Origin: Balneola sp. | Lineage (GTDB): Bacteria > Bacteroidota > Rhodothermia > Balneolales > Balneolaceae | Length of the DNA stretch: 64,000 nucleotides | Direction: 5' to 3' | Assembly (NCBI GenBank): GCA_003712055.1 | Contig: RHLJ01000001.1 | Coordinates: 930,001 to 994,000 of the forward strand | Shown: piece by piece, positions 57,436-64,000 of the stretch | Layout: the number at the start of each line of letters is the position of its first letter | Position numbering within the stretch: the first letter of the stretch is position 1 | Notes under the pieces: model-generated | Database searches by the model: none | Told to the model about the DNA's origin: nothing | Seen by the model: only the letters and a program-made list of their open reading frames with translations | Translations under genes and position numbers: made by a program

Positions 57436-59760
57436 TTAATCTCTTTCTGGCTTTGTCCACAGAACTGTTTGACTTTGTACATCTGCCGAATTACTGCCAA
57501 TCATGATTATAAATTCACCTGGTTCCCAGTCATAAATCATAGATTGATCACTTCTTTCGGGATCATATTTATAAAACTTTAAATCATCGGTAGTTATTGA
57601 AAAAATTACGTTTACAGTTTCTCCGGCGGGCACCATAACTTTTTTAAAATCTTTCAATTCTTTCACTGGGCGAGTAACGGTTCCTACAAGATCCCGGATG
57701 TACAGTTGTACCACTTCCTTTCCATCTGTTTCACTAGTGTTGGTTACATCCACTGAAACCGTTAGGGTTTCATTTCCTGCCAGTTCTTTGTTGCTCAACT
57801 CTACGGAACCATAATTAAATGAACTATAACTGAGACCAAATCCAAAGGGGAATAATGGCTTGTTAGAAACATCGAGATAGTTAGTACGGAATTTCTGAAA
57901 CCACTCTCCCTCCAGAGGGCGCCCCGTGTTTTTATGGGCATAGTAAATGGGAATCTGTCCAACGTTTTGAGGAAAAGTAGTCGTCAGCTTCCCGGAAGGA
58001 TTAACATTTCCAAAAATGACATCTGCAATAGCATACCCTGCTTCACTTCCTGCAAACCAGACATTAAGAATATTTGGCATATGTTCAGCTTCCCAGGTTA
58101 AGGCTAATGGACGTCCTGTAAAAAGGACGGTAACTACCGGCTTCCCTGTTTCCAATAAGGCCTTCAGTAACCTCCGTTGAGATTCCGGGAGCTCTATATC
58201 GGTTCTACTGGAACTTTCGCCCGACATTTCAGAAGCCTCCCCTACTGCAGCTATTATTACATCTGCCTGACCTGCTACCTCTAGCGCTTCGGCTAGTATT
58301 TCTTCTGCAGGTCGGCTATCCCGATAGGTATTTTTACCAAAAATACTGAAACGGGCCTCTAATGCAGGGTCATCAACAAAATTCGCTCCTTTTGCATACA
58401 GTACATTTACTTCTTCTCCTACTACCCCTTTAACTCCTTCCAAGAGGCTTATCGACTTTTGATGATCTCCGGCTACACTCCAGGTTCCTTGCATGTTTTC
58501 ACGGTTATTCCCCATTGGACCAATAATGGCTATGGTTCCCTCTTTTTTTAAGGGCAGAATATTTCCTTCATTCTTTAGCAAGACCATCGACTCCGCAGCA
58601 ATTTTACGGGCCTCTTTTCGATTTGCTTCCGTATACACTTCTCTTTTGGCTCTATCAGGTTGTGCGTATCTGTATGGATCATCAAATAAGCCTAGCTGAA
58701 ATTTTGCTGTAAGAATGCGCCGGCATGCTTCATCAATATCTTTTTCTGAAATTCTGCCTTCCTCCAACGATTCTTTAAGTGTTGTCAAAAAGCCTTCTCC
58801 TACCATATCCATATCAATACCTGCCTTTAGAGCGAGTGCTGAAACGGTTTGCAGGTCTCCAACTCCATGATCAATCATTTCATTGATGCCTGTATAATCG
58901 CTTAGCGTAAAACCATCAAATCCCCATTGATTCCGAAGCACTTCTGTAATCAACCATCTGTTTCCTGTAGCGGGCACACCATCTACTTCATTAAATGATG
59001 CCATAACACTTCCTGCCCCAGCATCAATTGCTGCTTTATAAGGCGGGAAATACACATTGTACATGGTGAGCCGGCTCATATCTACGGTGTTGTAATCCCG
59101 ACCTGCTTCTGAGGCTCCGTATAGCGCGAAATGCTTTACACAAGCCATTAGAGTGTTTTCTTTCGATAGATCATTTCCTTGATATCCGCGAACCATTGCT
59201 TTAGCAATCTCTCCATTTAGATATGGATCTTCCCCACCGCTTTCCGCTATCCTGCCCCAACGGGGATCTCTTGAAAGATCTACCATTGGAGAAAATGTCC
59301 AGGCAATACCATCAGCTGTTGCTTCTTGTGCTGCAATTCGTGCAGATCGCTCTATAGCATCCATATCCCAGGAGCAGGATAAACCCAAAGGTATCGGGAA
59401 TACTGTTTTATACCCATGAATCACATCCATCGCAAAAATGAGCGGGATACCTAGCCGGGATTCTTCTATTGCTACTTTTTGTACCTCACGAATGCGATCT
59501 ACACCTCGAATATTAAACAACCCACCTACTTTACCTTCCTTAATCTTTGCAATAATGCCGGTGCTTTCAGCCAGCCCCGTGCTTATGTCGCCGGCTGCGG
59601 GTAGATTTAACTGGCCCAGCTTTTCATCTAATGTCATTAATGCCATAACGGAATCAACCCGTTGCACTACTTCAGCTCTTGAGTATTGCGCATAGGCTGG
59701 ATTGGTTGAAAGCGTATAAAAAAGAGTGACTATCAAGATGTAAAGAAACCGCATAATCAA
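57436..59760 (-). CDS. bglX: GH3 beta-glucosidase (BglX-type)
   Basis: Periplasmic exo-beta-glucosidase. Signal peptide ends PAYAQ. GH3 N-terminal barrel with the nucleophile Asp288 in FDGFTLSDYTG and substrate-binding KHFALYGASEAGRDYN. GH3 C-terminal domain with GEASEMSGESSSRTDIELP, typical of BglX, and a fibronectin-III-like tail (SVDVTNTSETDGKEVVQLYIRD). At 774 aa it is full length. Set between two GH144-type genes, it likely degrades sophoro-oligosaccharides to glucose, as known for some GH3 enzymes in beta-1,2-glucan loci. Gene symbol by family resemblance. Confidence 0.88.
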   Translation of the reverse strand: MIMRFLYILIVTLFYTLSTNPAYAQYSRAEVVQRVDSVMALMTLDEKLGQLNLPAAGDISTGLAESTGIIAKIKEGKVGGLFNIRGVDRIREVQKVAIEESRLGIPLIFAMDVIHGYKTVFPIPLGLSCSWDMDAIERSARIAAQEATADGIAWTFSPMVDLSRDPRWGRIAESGGEDPYLNGEIAKAMVRGYQGNDLSKENTLMACVKHFALYGASEAGRDYNTVDMSRLTMYNVYFPPYKAAIDAGAGSVMASFNEVDGVPATGNRWLITEVLRNQWGFDGFTLSDYTGINEMIDHGVGDLQTVSALALKAGIDMDMVGEGFLTTLKESLEEGRISEKDIDEACRRILTAKFQLGLFDDPYRYAQPDRAKREVYTEANRKEARKIAAESMVLLKNEGNILPLKKEGTIAIIGPMGNNRENMQGTWSVAGDHQKSISLLEGVKGVVGEEVNVLYAKGANFVDDPALEARFSIFGKNTYRDSRPAEEILAEALEVAGQADVIIAAVGEASEMSGESSSRTDIELPESQRRLLKALLETGKPVVTVLFTGRPLALTWEAEHMPNILNVWFAGSEAGYAIADVIFGNVNPSGKLTTTFPQNVGQIPIYYAHKNTGRPLEGEWFQKFRTNYLDVSNKPLFPFGFGLSYSSFNYGSVELSNKELAGNETLTVSVDVTNTSETDGKEVVQLYIRDLVGTVTRPVKELKDFKKVMVPAGETVNVIFSITTDDLKFYKYDPERSDQSMIYDWEPGEFIIMIGSNSADVQSQTVLWTKPERD

Positions 59761-59831
59761 TTAGTACTTGGTTGATATTTATTATTCATGAGTGACCTTT
59801 CGCAAATTAACCTCAACATTGAAGCCAGTCA

Positions 59832-59902
59832 TTGCGAGGAGAAGCAAGGCATCGAAAAGGTCTGGATGATAACGATGAAGCAATCTCGCATTGACGAGTA
59901 AT
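59832..59902. repeat. Dispersed repeat, GCGAGGAG/GAAGCAATCTCGC type
   Basis: Reads CATTGCGAGGAGAAGC ... GATGAAGCAATCTCGCATTGACG. Same wording as the repeat at 30895-31045 and the 5' region of the sulfatase at 25533. Lies in the gap between the GH3 and the large GH144-type gene. Confidence 0.5.
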
Positions 59903-59967
59903 AAGAAGACGATAGAAACACTCCGACTTGACATCCACTTATTAGCAAAGGCCTATTTTGTGTAAGT

Positions 59968-61968
59968 TCAGTCATAAGTAAATCCTAAAGTGTCCAGTGC
60001 GGCTTTAACTTCTGGCGCCTGCATAAACAGATCCCAAAGCAACCCTGTCCTGTGATTCTCAATCATTATGATGATCGGCCCCTGATCGATGGCCAGCGTA
60101 GAGCTAGCCCACCAACCCTGAGTGGGATTAAAGGCATCATAAAAACCATACTCACCCCAAAGTTTATCGCCTAATATGTAGTAAAAGTGTCGCAGCGCAC
60201 TCATTGACTCCTCGGGGGTGTAAGGCATTGATGAAAGTGCAGCGGTTGGAGTGATGGTGCCATTATCATTAGTTGGAGAATGGGCGCTATACCCTCCAAG
60301 CTCATCACTAGCAGTGATCCCCCAACTCTCTTGTGAATACCCAATAAAATTCATTGGATTCTCAATACTATGGGCTCTATTTATGAGTGAGTGATTCCTG
60401 TTTTGCTGCCAATAGTTTGCATATTGATCTGAAAGATTGCGTGGATCTAATCCTAAAAAAGAATAGTGGGCGAAAAAAAGCGGGCCTCCAAAATCGTATC
60501 CAAGGGGTAATTCAATCCCGTAGTACTCATTTCCATTTTGGATAGCTCCCGATCTGGCCCAACCACTAGTGTAGACCTCTTTATCGATTGCATAATTTTT
60601 TGACGAGGCAGCCAACACATACACAATTAGTGACTCATTATATCCTCTTATTGGTAAATTCATCTGCCACTCATATTCTGGCGACCAATGCCAATACAAT
60701 ACACTCTCTCCTCCTTTAGTGAACCAATTCCATTCGATGGCGTCCAGTAATCCATCGATTTTATCAATTAGCTCCTGTTCTTCCTGTATTGAATCATCCA
60801 TATATTCACGAACAGTAATAAGAGCTTGTGCCATAAATGCGGTTTCAACAAGATCTGCTCCATTATCACGTGTGCTAAATGGTATTACTTCTCCGGTATT
60901 CCCATTCATCCAATGAGGCCATACTCCATGAAATCGATCCGCATTCTCCAAAAAAGTAACAATGGTTTGAAGCCTGGATATCCCTTCCGCTTTTCCTATG
61001 AAATTGCGTTCTATAGCTACCAGAATTGACATTACTCCAAAGCCACTACCTCCAATAGTTACTAAATCTCCGGAAGTATTTCTCTCTCTTGCCAACCCAC
61101 TTACCGGATGAGCAAAATCCCAGAAGTATTTAAAGGTTTGCTCCTGTACTTTGGTGAGTAATTCCTCATCTGTAATGGTTAGAAATTTTTGTGTTGAATC
61201 TAACCCGGTTTGAAATGAAGCTGAGTAACCATCGAATTCAAACCCATTAGCTCCCTCAAGACTATTGCTTACCGTTACAGTATAATGTCGATAATAATCC
61301 AATGGTTCTGTTGTAGTGAGTATAACTTCCTTTCCATCACCGGAAAGACTCTTCTCTATGTTAATGGAGGGACTGACTGAGAAATAGGAAGCGTAGGTTC
61401 CCTCATTTAAGGGCTCAGAAAAAGAAAAGATCAGTTCTACTTCGGAATAGCTAATATTGCGCACCGTACTGTTTTGGGAAAGGTTTTCTGAGTTCGCACT
61501 GGCTGATACCAATTGAATGGTTCCATTTTCTGTGTTTAGCTGATACATTATTCTCGAAAACTCACCCCCCATCTCAGATTGCAATGTTTCGTTAATACTT
61601 AAAGAGTATGAAGTTTGAACGTCCAACCCCTGATCCGGGCTTACTACAATTCTTTTGTTGAGGTCTTCGAATCTGAAGCTCAAAGGAATCTCACTTTGGC
61701 TTTCTTCTTCGGTTATTGAAATACTCTGCCGAACTGAAGTGGTATCTACAGGCGATGAAAACTCAATGAAAAAAATGGCTCCAACAGAAACTCCTTCATT
61801 TAAGGAAGAAGAAGAAAGGGTATTGTTTTGAGTATATGTTCTCAACAATTGGAAAACTTCCGGCGTTGGATCTACTCCCTTTTCTTTACATGCCCCCGCC
61901 ATTATTAAGATCAGCCCAGCTTTTATATTCAATAGGAAAAATCTGGCTATAGAGTGTTGGGTAAGCAT
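59968..61968 (-). CDS. GH144/glycoamylase-type glucan hydrolase lipoprotein with N-terminal Ig-like domains (copy 1)
   Basis: Lipoprotein signal (IKAGLILIMAGAC), two Ig-like domains of the Big_5 type about 50-255 (VGAIFFIEFSSPVDTTSVRQSISITEE and NISYSEVELIFSFSEPLNEGTYASYFSVSPSI), then the glycoamylase/GH144 domain to the end (LLTKVQEQTFKYFWDFAHPVSGLARER, TIGGSGFGVMSILVAIERNFI, GVWPHWMNGNTGEVIPFSTRDNGADLVETAFMAQ, VLYWHWSPEYEWQMNLPIRGYNESLIVYVLAASS, IDQGPIIIMIENHRTGLLWDLFMQAPEV). The Ig-like spacer would hold the catalytic domain away from the outer membrane. Probable cell-surface enzyme making the first cut in beta-1,2-glucan. Confidence 0.87.
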   Translation of the reverse strand: MLTQHSIARFFLLNIKAGLILIMAGACKEKGVDPTPEVFQLLRTYTQNNTLSSSSLNEGVSVGAIFFIEFSSPVDTTSVRQSISITEEESQSEIPLSFRFEDLNKRIVVSPDQGLDVQTSYSLSINETLQSEMGGEFSRIMYQLNTENGTIQLVSASANSENLSQNSTVRNISYSEVELIFSFSEPLNEGTYASYFSVSPSINIEKSLSGDGKEVILTTTEPLDYYRHYTVTVSNSLEGANGFEFDGYSASFQTGLDSTQKFLTITDEELLTKVQEQTFKYFWDFAHPVSGLARERNTSGDLVTIGGSGFGVMSILVAIERNFIGKAEGISRLQTIVTFLENADRFHGVWPHWMNGNTGEVIPFSTRDNGADLVETAFMAQALITVREYMDDSIQEEQELIDKIDGLLDAIEWNWFTKGGESVLYWHWSPEYEWQMNLPIRGYNESLIVYVLAASSKNYAIDKEVYTSGWARSGAIQNGNEYYGIELPLGYDFGGPLFFAHYSFLGLDPRNLSDQYANYWQQNRNHSLINRAHSIENPMNFIGYSQESWGITASDELGGYSAHSPTNDNGTITPTAALSSMPYTPEESMSALRHFYYILGDKLWGEYGFYDAFNPTQGWWASSTLAIDQGPIIIMIENHRTGLLWDLFMQAPEVKAALDTLGFTYD

Positions 61969-62054
61969 AATGTTGAGCGGTAGATAAATATCTGGCTAAA
62001 AATTGGTGCGTTGATTACGAAGTAAATAGAATGATAAGACACAGGTTTATCAGA

Positions 62055-62080
62055 AAAGAGGTGCTAAAAGGCACCTCTTT
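62055..62080 (-). terminator. Intrinsic terminator of the SusD/LamG unit
   Basis: Perfect 10-bp stem AAAGAGGTGC / GCACCTCTTT with a six-base loop, 17 bases beyond the LamG gene stop on the minus strand. It separates the SusD-LamG transcript from the downstream hydrolase genes. Confidence 0.75.
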
Positions 62081-62096
62081 ATGGTCATCTATGTTT

Positions 62097-63368
62097 TTAT
62101 TCTTCTGAATCATACATCAGCTGAATTTCGGTTGCAGTAAGCACCTTGTGGTAGAACTTAATGTCGTCAAGTTCTCCCTTGAAATGATTTGCAGTTGCAT
62201 TGTCGTAACCACCCCATGGTGTGTCGTCCCACATAGTGCCGGCTCGGGAATGAATAAACCCAAAGGCTAACTCGTTCACTACATCGGGCTCTGTTCCTGC
62301 ATATATCATACCTAATGTTCCTCTCTTAGCATCTTCATCTGGCCAGAGATTAAAATCAAACGTCTTCATTAGCTCTCCATCATAGTACATACTTCCTCTC
62401 ATGGTTGATCCTTCGTAGGTATATGTCACCTGAGTCCAACTATCTTTCAGATAACCTTCCATTTGTTCCTGGGTGATGCTCTTGGCAAAATCCCAACCTT
62501 GCCATCCGCCATTCGTGTTGTCGAGGGCTTCTACGGGGAACCACATATCTTCGGCTCCAGTATTACCGTCTGCAAATTCATATTGTATTGCAAATTTAGC
62601 CCCGCTGTAATCACCAAAAACTTCAAATTGTAATCCAAAGAACGCTCCAAGCCCCATTACAAAATGTCCGGTTGGATTACCATTCGCATCAACATGTCCA
62701 TCAGAGTTGGTTTTCATCCAGAAGCTAATGGTAAAGTCGCTGGTATTAATTAATGCATCGGCACCAGGGATTTCAATAATACTTGTATTCCCATTAAAAG
62801 ACGCTGCTTTACCAGCTGCATCATTTCTACTATCAACATAGCTAATATCTACTACCGCAGATGCAGCGGGATCAAAACTACCTACTATATCTTCTGCTGT
62901 TTCTTCGAATGTCCAGTTAGCAATCATACCTGCAGGGCTAAAAGTACCTGCTGTTGTAAAGGCACGGTTTGTAGAAGCCAAGGGCTGATCATCATTATTC
63001 AAAAGTCCTGCTGATAGTGCGAATGTATATAGAGTTCCTGAACCAAGCGTTGAAGTAGGGGTAACGGTCAGCATAGGACCATCCACGACAATATTCAGTT
63101 CTATATCTGCCTGATCATAATCCTGAACAAGGGTGATGTTCGCCGAGGTAGCTGTTTCGATTTTAATATCGGAATTAAAGGTAATAACGATGCTTGCATC
63201 CGAAGGTACATCGGTGGGAGAAGTTGCTCCATTTAGATCTAGCCCACCTACCGTAATACTTTCGATATTAAGATCTACAGGGTCGCTATCGCTGTTACAT
63301 GCCTGCGCTATAAATACTATAAGCGTCAGCATCAAAACATATTTAAATGTTGTATATATCTTTTTCAT
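62097..63368 (-). CDS. Surface LamG/concanavalin-domain lipoprotein with Ig-like N-terminus
   Basis: Lipoprotein signal (MLTLIVFIAQAC), a Big_5 Ig-like domain about 35-135 (TVGGLDLNGATSPTDVPSDASIVITFNSDIKIETA), and a C-terminal LamG-like jelly roll (WTFEETAEDIVGSFDPAA ... INTSDFTISFWMKTN ... HFKGELDDIKFYHKVLTATEIQLMY). It lies 40 bases after the SusD gene, the place of a surface glycan-binding protein in glycan loci. No catalytic residues are seen. It likely captures the glycan at the cell surface. Confidence 0.82.
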   Translation of the reverse strand: MKKIYTTFKYVLMLTLIVFIAQACNSDSDPVDLNIESITVGGLDLNGATSPTDVPSDASIVITFNSDIKIETATSANITLVQDYDQADIELNIVVDGPMLTVTPTSTLGSGTLYTFALSAGLLNNDDQPLASTNRAFTTAGTFSPAGMIANWTFEETAEDIVGSFDPAASAVVDISYVDSRNDAAGKAASFNGNTSIIEIPGADALINTSDFTISFWMKTNSDGHVDANGNPTGHFVMGLGAFFGLQFEVFGDYSGAKFAIQYEFADGNTGAEDMWFPVEALDNTNGGWQGWDFAKSITQEQMEGYLKDSWTQVTYTYEGSTMRGSMYYDGELMKTFDFNLWPDEDAKRGTLGMIYAGTEPDVVNELAFGFIHSRAGTMWDDTPWGGYDNATANHFKGELDDIKFYHKVLTATEIQLMYDSEE

Positions 63369-63408
63369 TATTGATCCTTTTGTTTCGAGGTTTATGTATT
63401 AGTTTTTT

Positions 63409-64000
63409 TTACCACATCGGGTTTTGCTCCAAAGAGCCTTGAGATAAATCGATTTCACTTTGCGGAATGGGCAGCAATTCGTGCTTTCCTTCTATAAAAC
63501 CCAAAGGCCCTAATACTTCAGGGGCTTTTCCGGTGCGTACCAGGTCCCAGAAACGATGCCCTTCCATGGCCAGTTCTACTCTTCGTTCCTGAATAATAAT
63601 TTCTCTTAGCAGGTCTTTATCGGTTTCTATGATGTCTGGCAAAATGCCTGGATCGCCTTGCCGAGCTCGTTCTCTCACTCGATTTAAATAAACCAGAGCC
63701 TGGACAGGTTGGCCATTTTCATTTAAAGCCTCGGCGGCCATAAGCAATAAATCTGCAAAGCGAATTAATCGACGGTTATGACCAAATTGAGTGTCCGTAT
63801 TATTTCCGGGAAACCAAACCTTACGGTTATAACTCTCAATCTCAATTACGATACCATTTTCATCTGTTGTCTCATCCGGTGTAGATCCGTCTCCTAGTAT
63901 AGTTATACCATCAATCACATCACCAAGCTCAATAATGGTAGCTTGCTCTCTGGGGTCATCATCCTCAAATGCGCTCCTGAGATCTATGGTTGGCCGATTA
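63409..64000 (-). CDS. susD: SusD/RagB family glycan-binding outer membrane lipoprotein, 5' part beyond window
   Basis: C-terminal part of a SusD homologue. The reading frame continues without a stop to the window edge (upstream of GTG 63918 it reads RPTIDLRSAFEDDDPREQATIIEL). Typical C-terminal segments: RRLIRFADLLLMAAEALNENGQPVQALVYLNRVRERA, LLREIIIQERRVELAMEGHRFWDLVRTGKA and a final QSEIDLSQGSLEQNPMW. SusD works with a SusC TonB-dependent transporter, which should lie just upstream outside the window. Defines the locus as a polysaccharide utilisation locus. Confidence 0.92.
   Translation of the reverse strand, partial: NRPTIDLRSAFEDDDPREQATIIELGDVIDGITILGDGSTPDETTDENGIVIEIESYNRKVWFPGNNTDTQFGHNRRLIRFADLLLMAAEALNENGQPVQALVYLNRVRERARQGDPGILPDIIETDKDLLREIIIQERRVELAMEGHRFWDLVRTGKAPEVLGPLGFIEGKHELLPIPQSEIDLSQGSLEQNPMW

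Noticed and set aside
1-64000. tRNA, rRNA or riboswitch
   Set aside because: I looked for tRNA T-arm signatures and known riboswitch cores in the gaps and found none that fold convincingly.

Overview
The window looks like chromosome of a marine or saline member of the Bacteroidota/Balneolota group, most likely a Balneolaceae-type bacterium. Evidence: a C-terminal sorting domain with the YPNPFNPTT motif (685-aa GH26-like protein), a SusD/RagB protein, many SPI and SPII signal peptides, sensors with the 7TMR-DISM and triple-tyrosine layouts, a promoter that fits the Bacteroidota TTTG-N19-TAnnTTTG rule exactly (20129-20159), and dispersed palindromic repeats between genes. The genus is an inference. 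No rRNA, tRNA, CRISPR or prophage was seen.

Layout. 0.2-6 kb: exported beta-propeller lipoprotein, retropepsin-like protease with PDZ, Gfo/Idh/MocA oxidoreductase coupled to a saccharopine-dehydrogenase-like protein, and a fatty acid desaturase. 6-11 kb: two tandem paralogous 7TMR-DISM hybrid histidine kinases that overlap at a TTGA junction. 11-16.5 kb: M28 peptidase, MetZ-like sulfhydrylase, dienelactone-hydrolase-like protein and a sugar porter, facing a PfkB kinase/GH26-like operon (16.5-19.5 kb). 19.6-23.2 kb: DinB-like protein, TetR regulator plus SDR sharing an operator, and a membrane LytTR regulator. 23.3-32.2 kb: sugar-oxidation operon (gluconate dehydrogenase subunit-3-like, GMC oxidoreductase, sulfatase, sugar isomerase-like), DUF4097-like protein, membrane DNA-binding-like protein, DUF1080-like protein. 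32.2-35.8 kb: 5-oxoprolinase operon pxpABC led by an Nramp-family transporter lacking the metal-binding residues. 36-49 kb: mixed housekeeping and unknown genes, including a QTMAN-like glycosyltransferase and an exported ADP-ribosylglycohydrolase. 49.2-49.8 kb: a small IS200/REP-type transposase unit bounded by hairpins. 50-64 kb: a propeller/Y_Y_Y/LuxR sensor-regulator, then a two-gene TIR-nuclease module, then a minus-strand glycan locus (SusD, LamG lipoprotein, two GH144-type glucanases, GH3, sulfatase) that runs off the right edge.

The best candidate for an undescribed system is the two-gene module at 53137-54518: a TIR domain fused to an Mrr-like PD-(D/E)xK nuclease, translationally coupled to a second small PD-(D/E)xK-like protein, with no methyltransferase. 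It is bracketed by a perfect 12-bp inverted repeat (TTGTTGTGTGGC at 53101, GCCACACAACAA at 54524) and by a second, outer inverted pair. It therefore looks like a mobile defence cassette inserted between a sensor-regulator and the glycan locus it probably controls. Other notable points are the non-metal Nramp in the pxp operon, hairpin repeats with compensatory base changes, helically phased TTTGCTCA repeats, and a sulfatase whose start region is made of repeat sequence.
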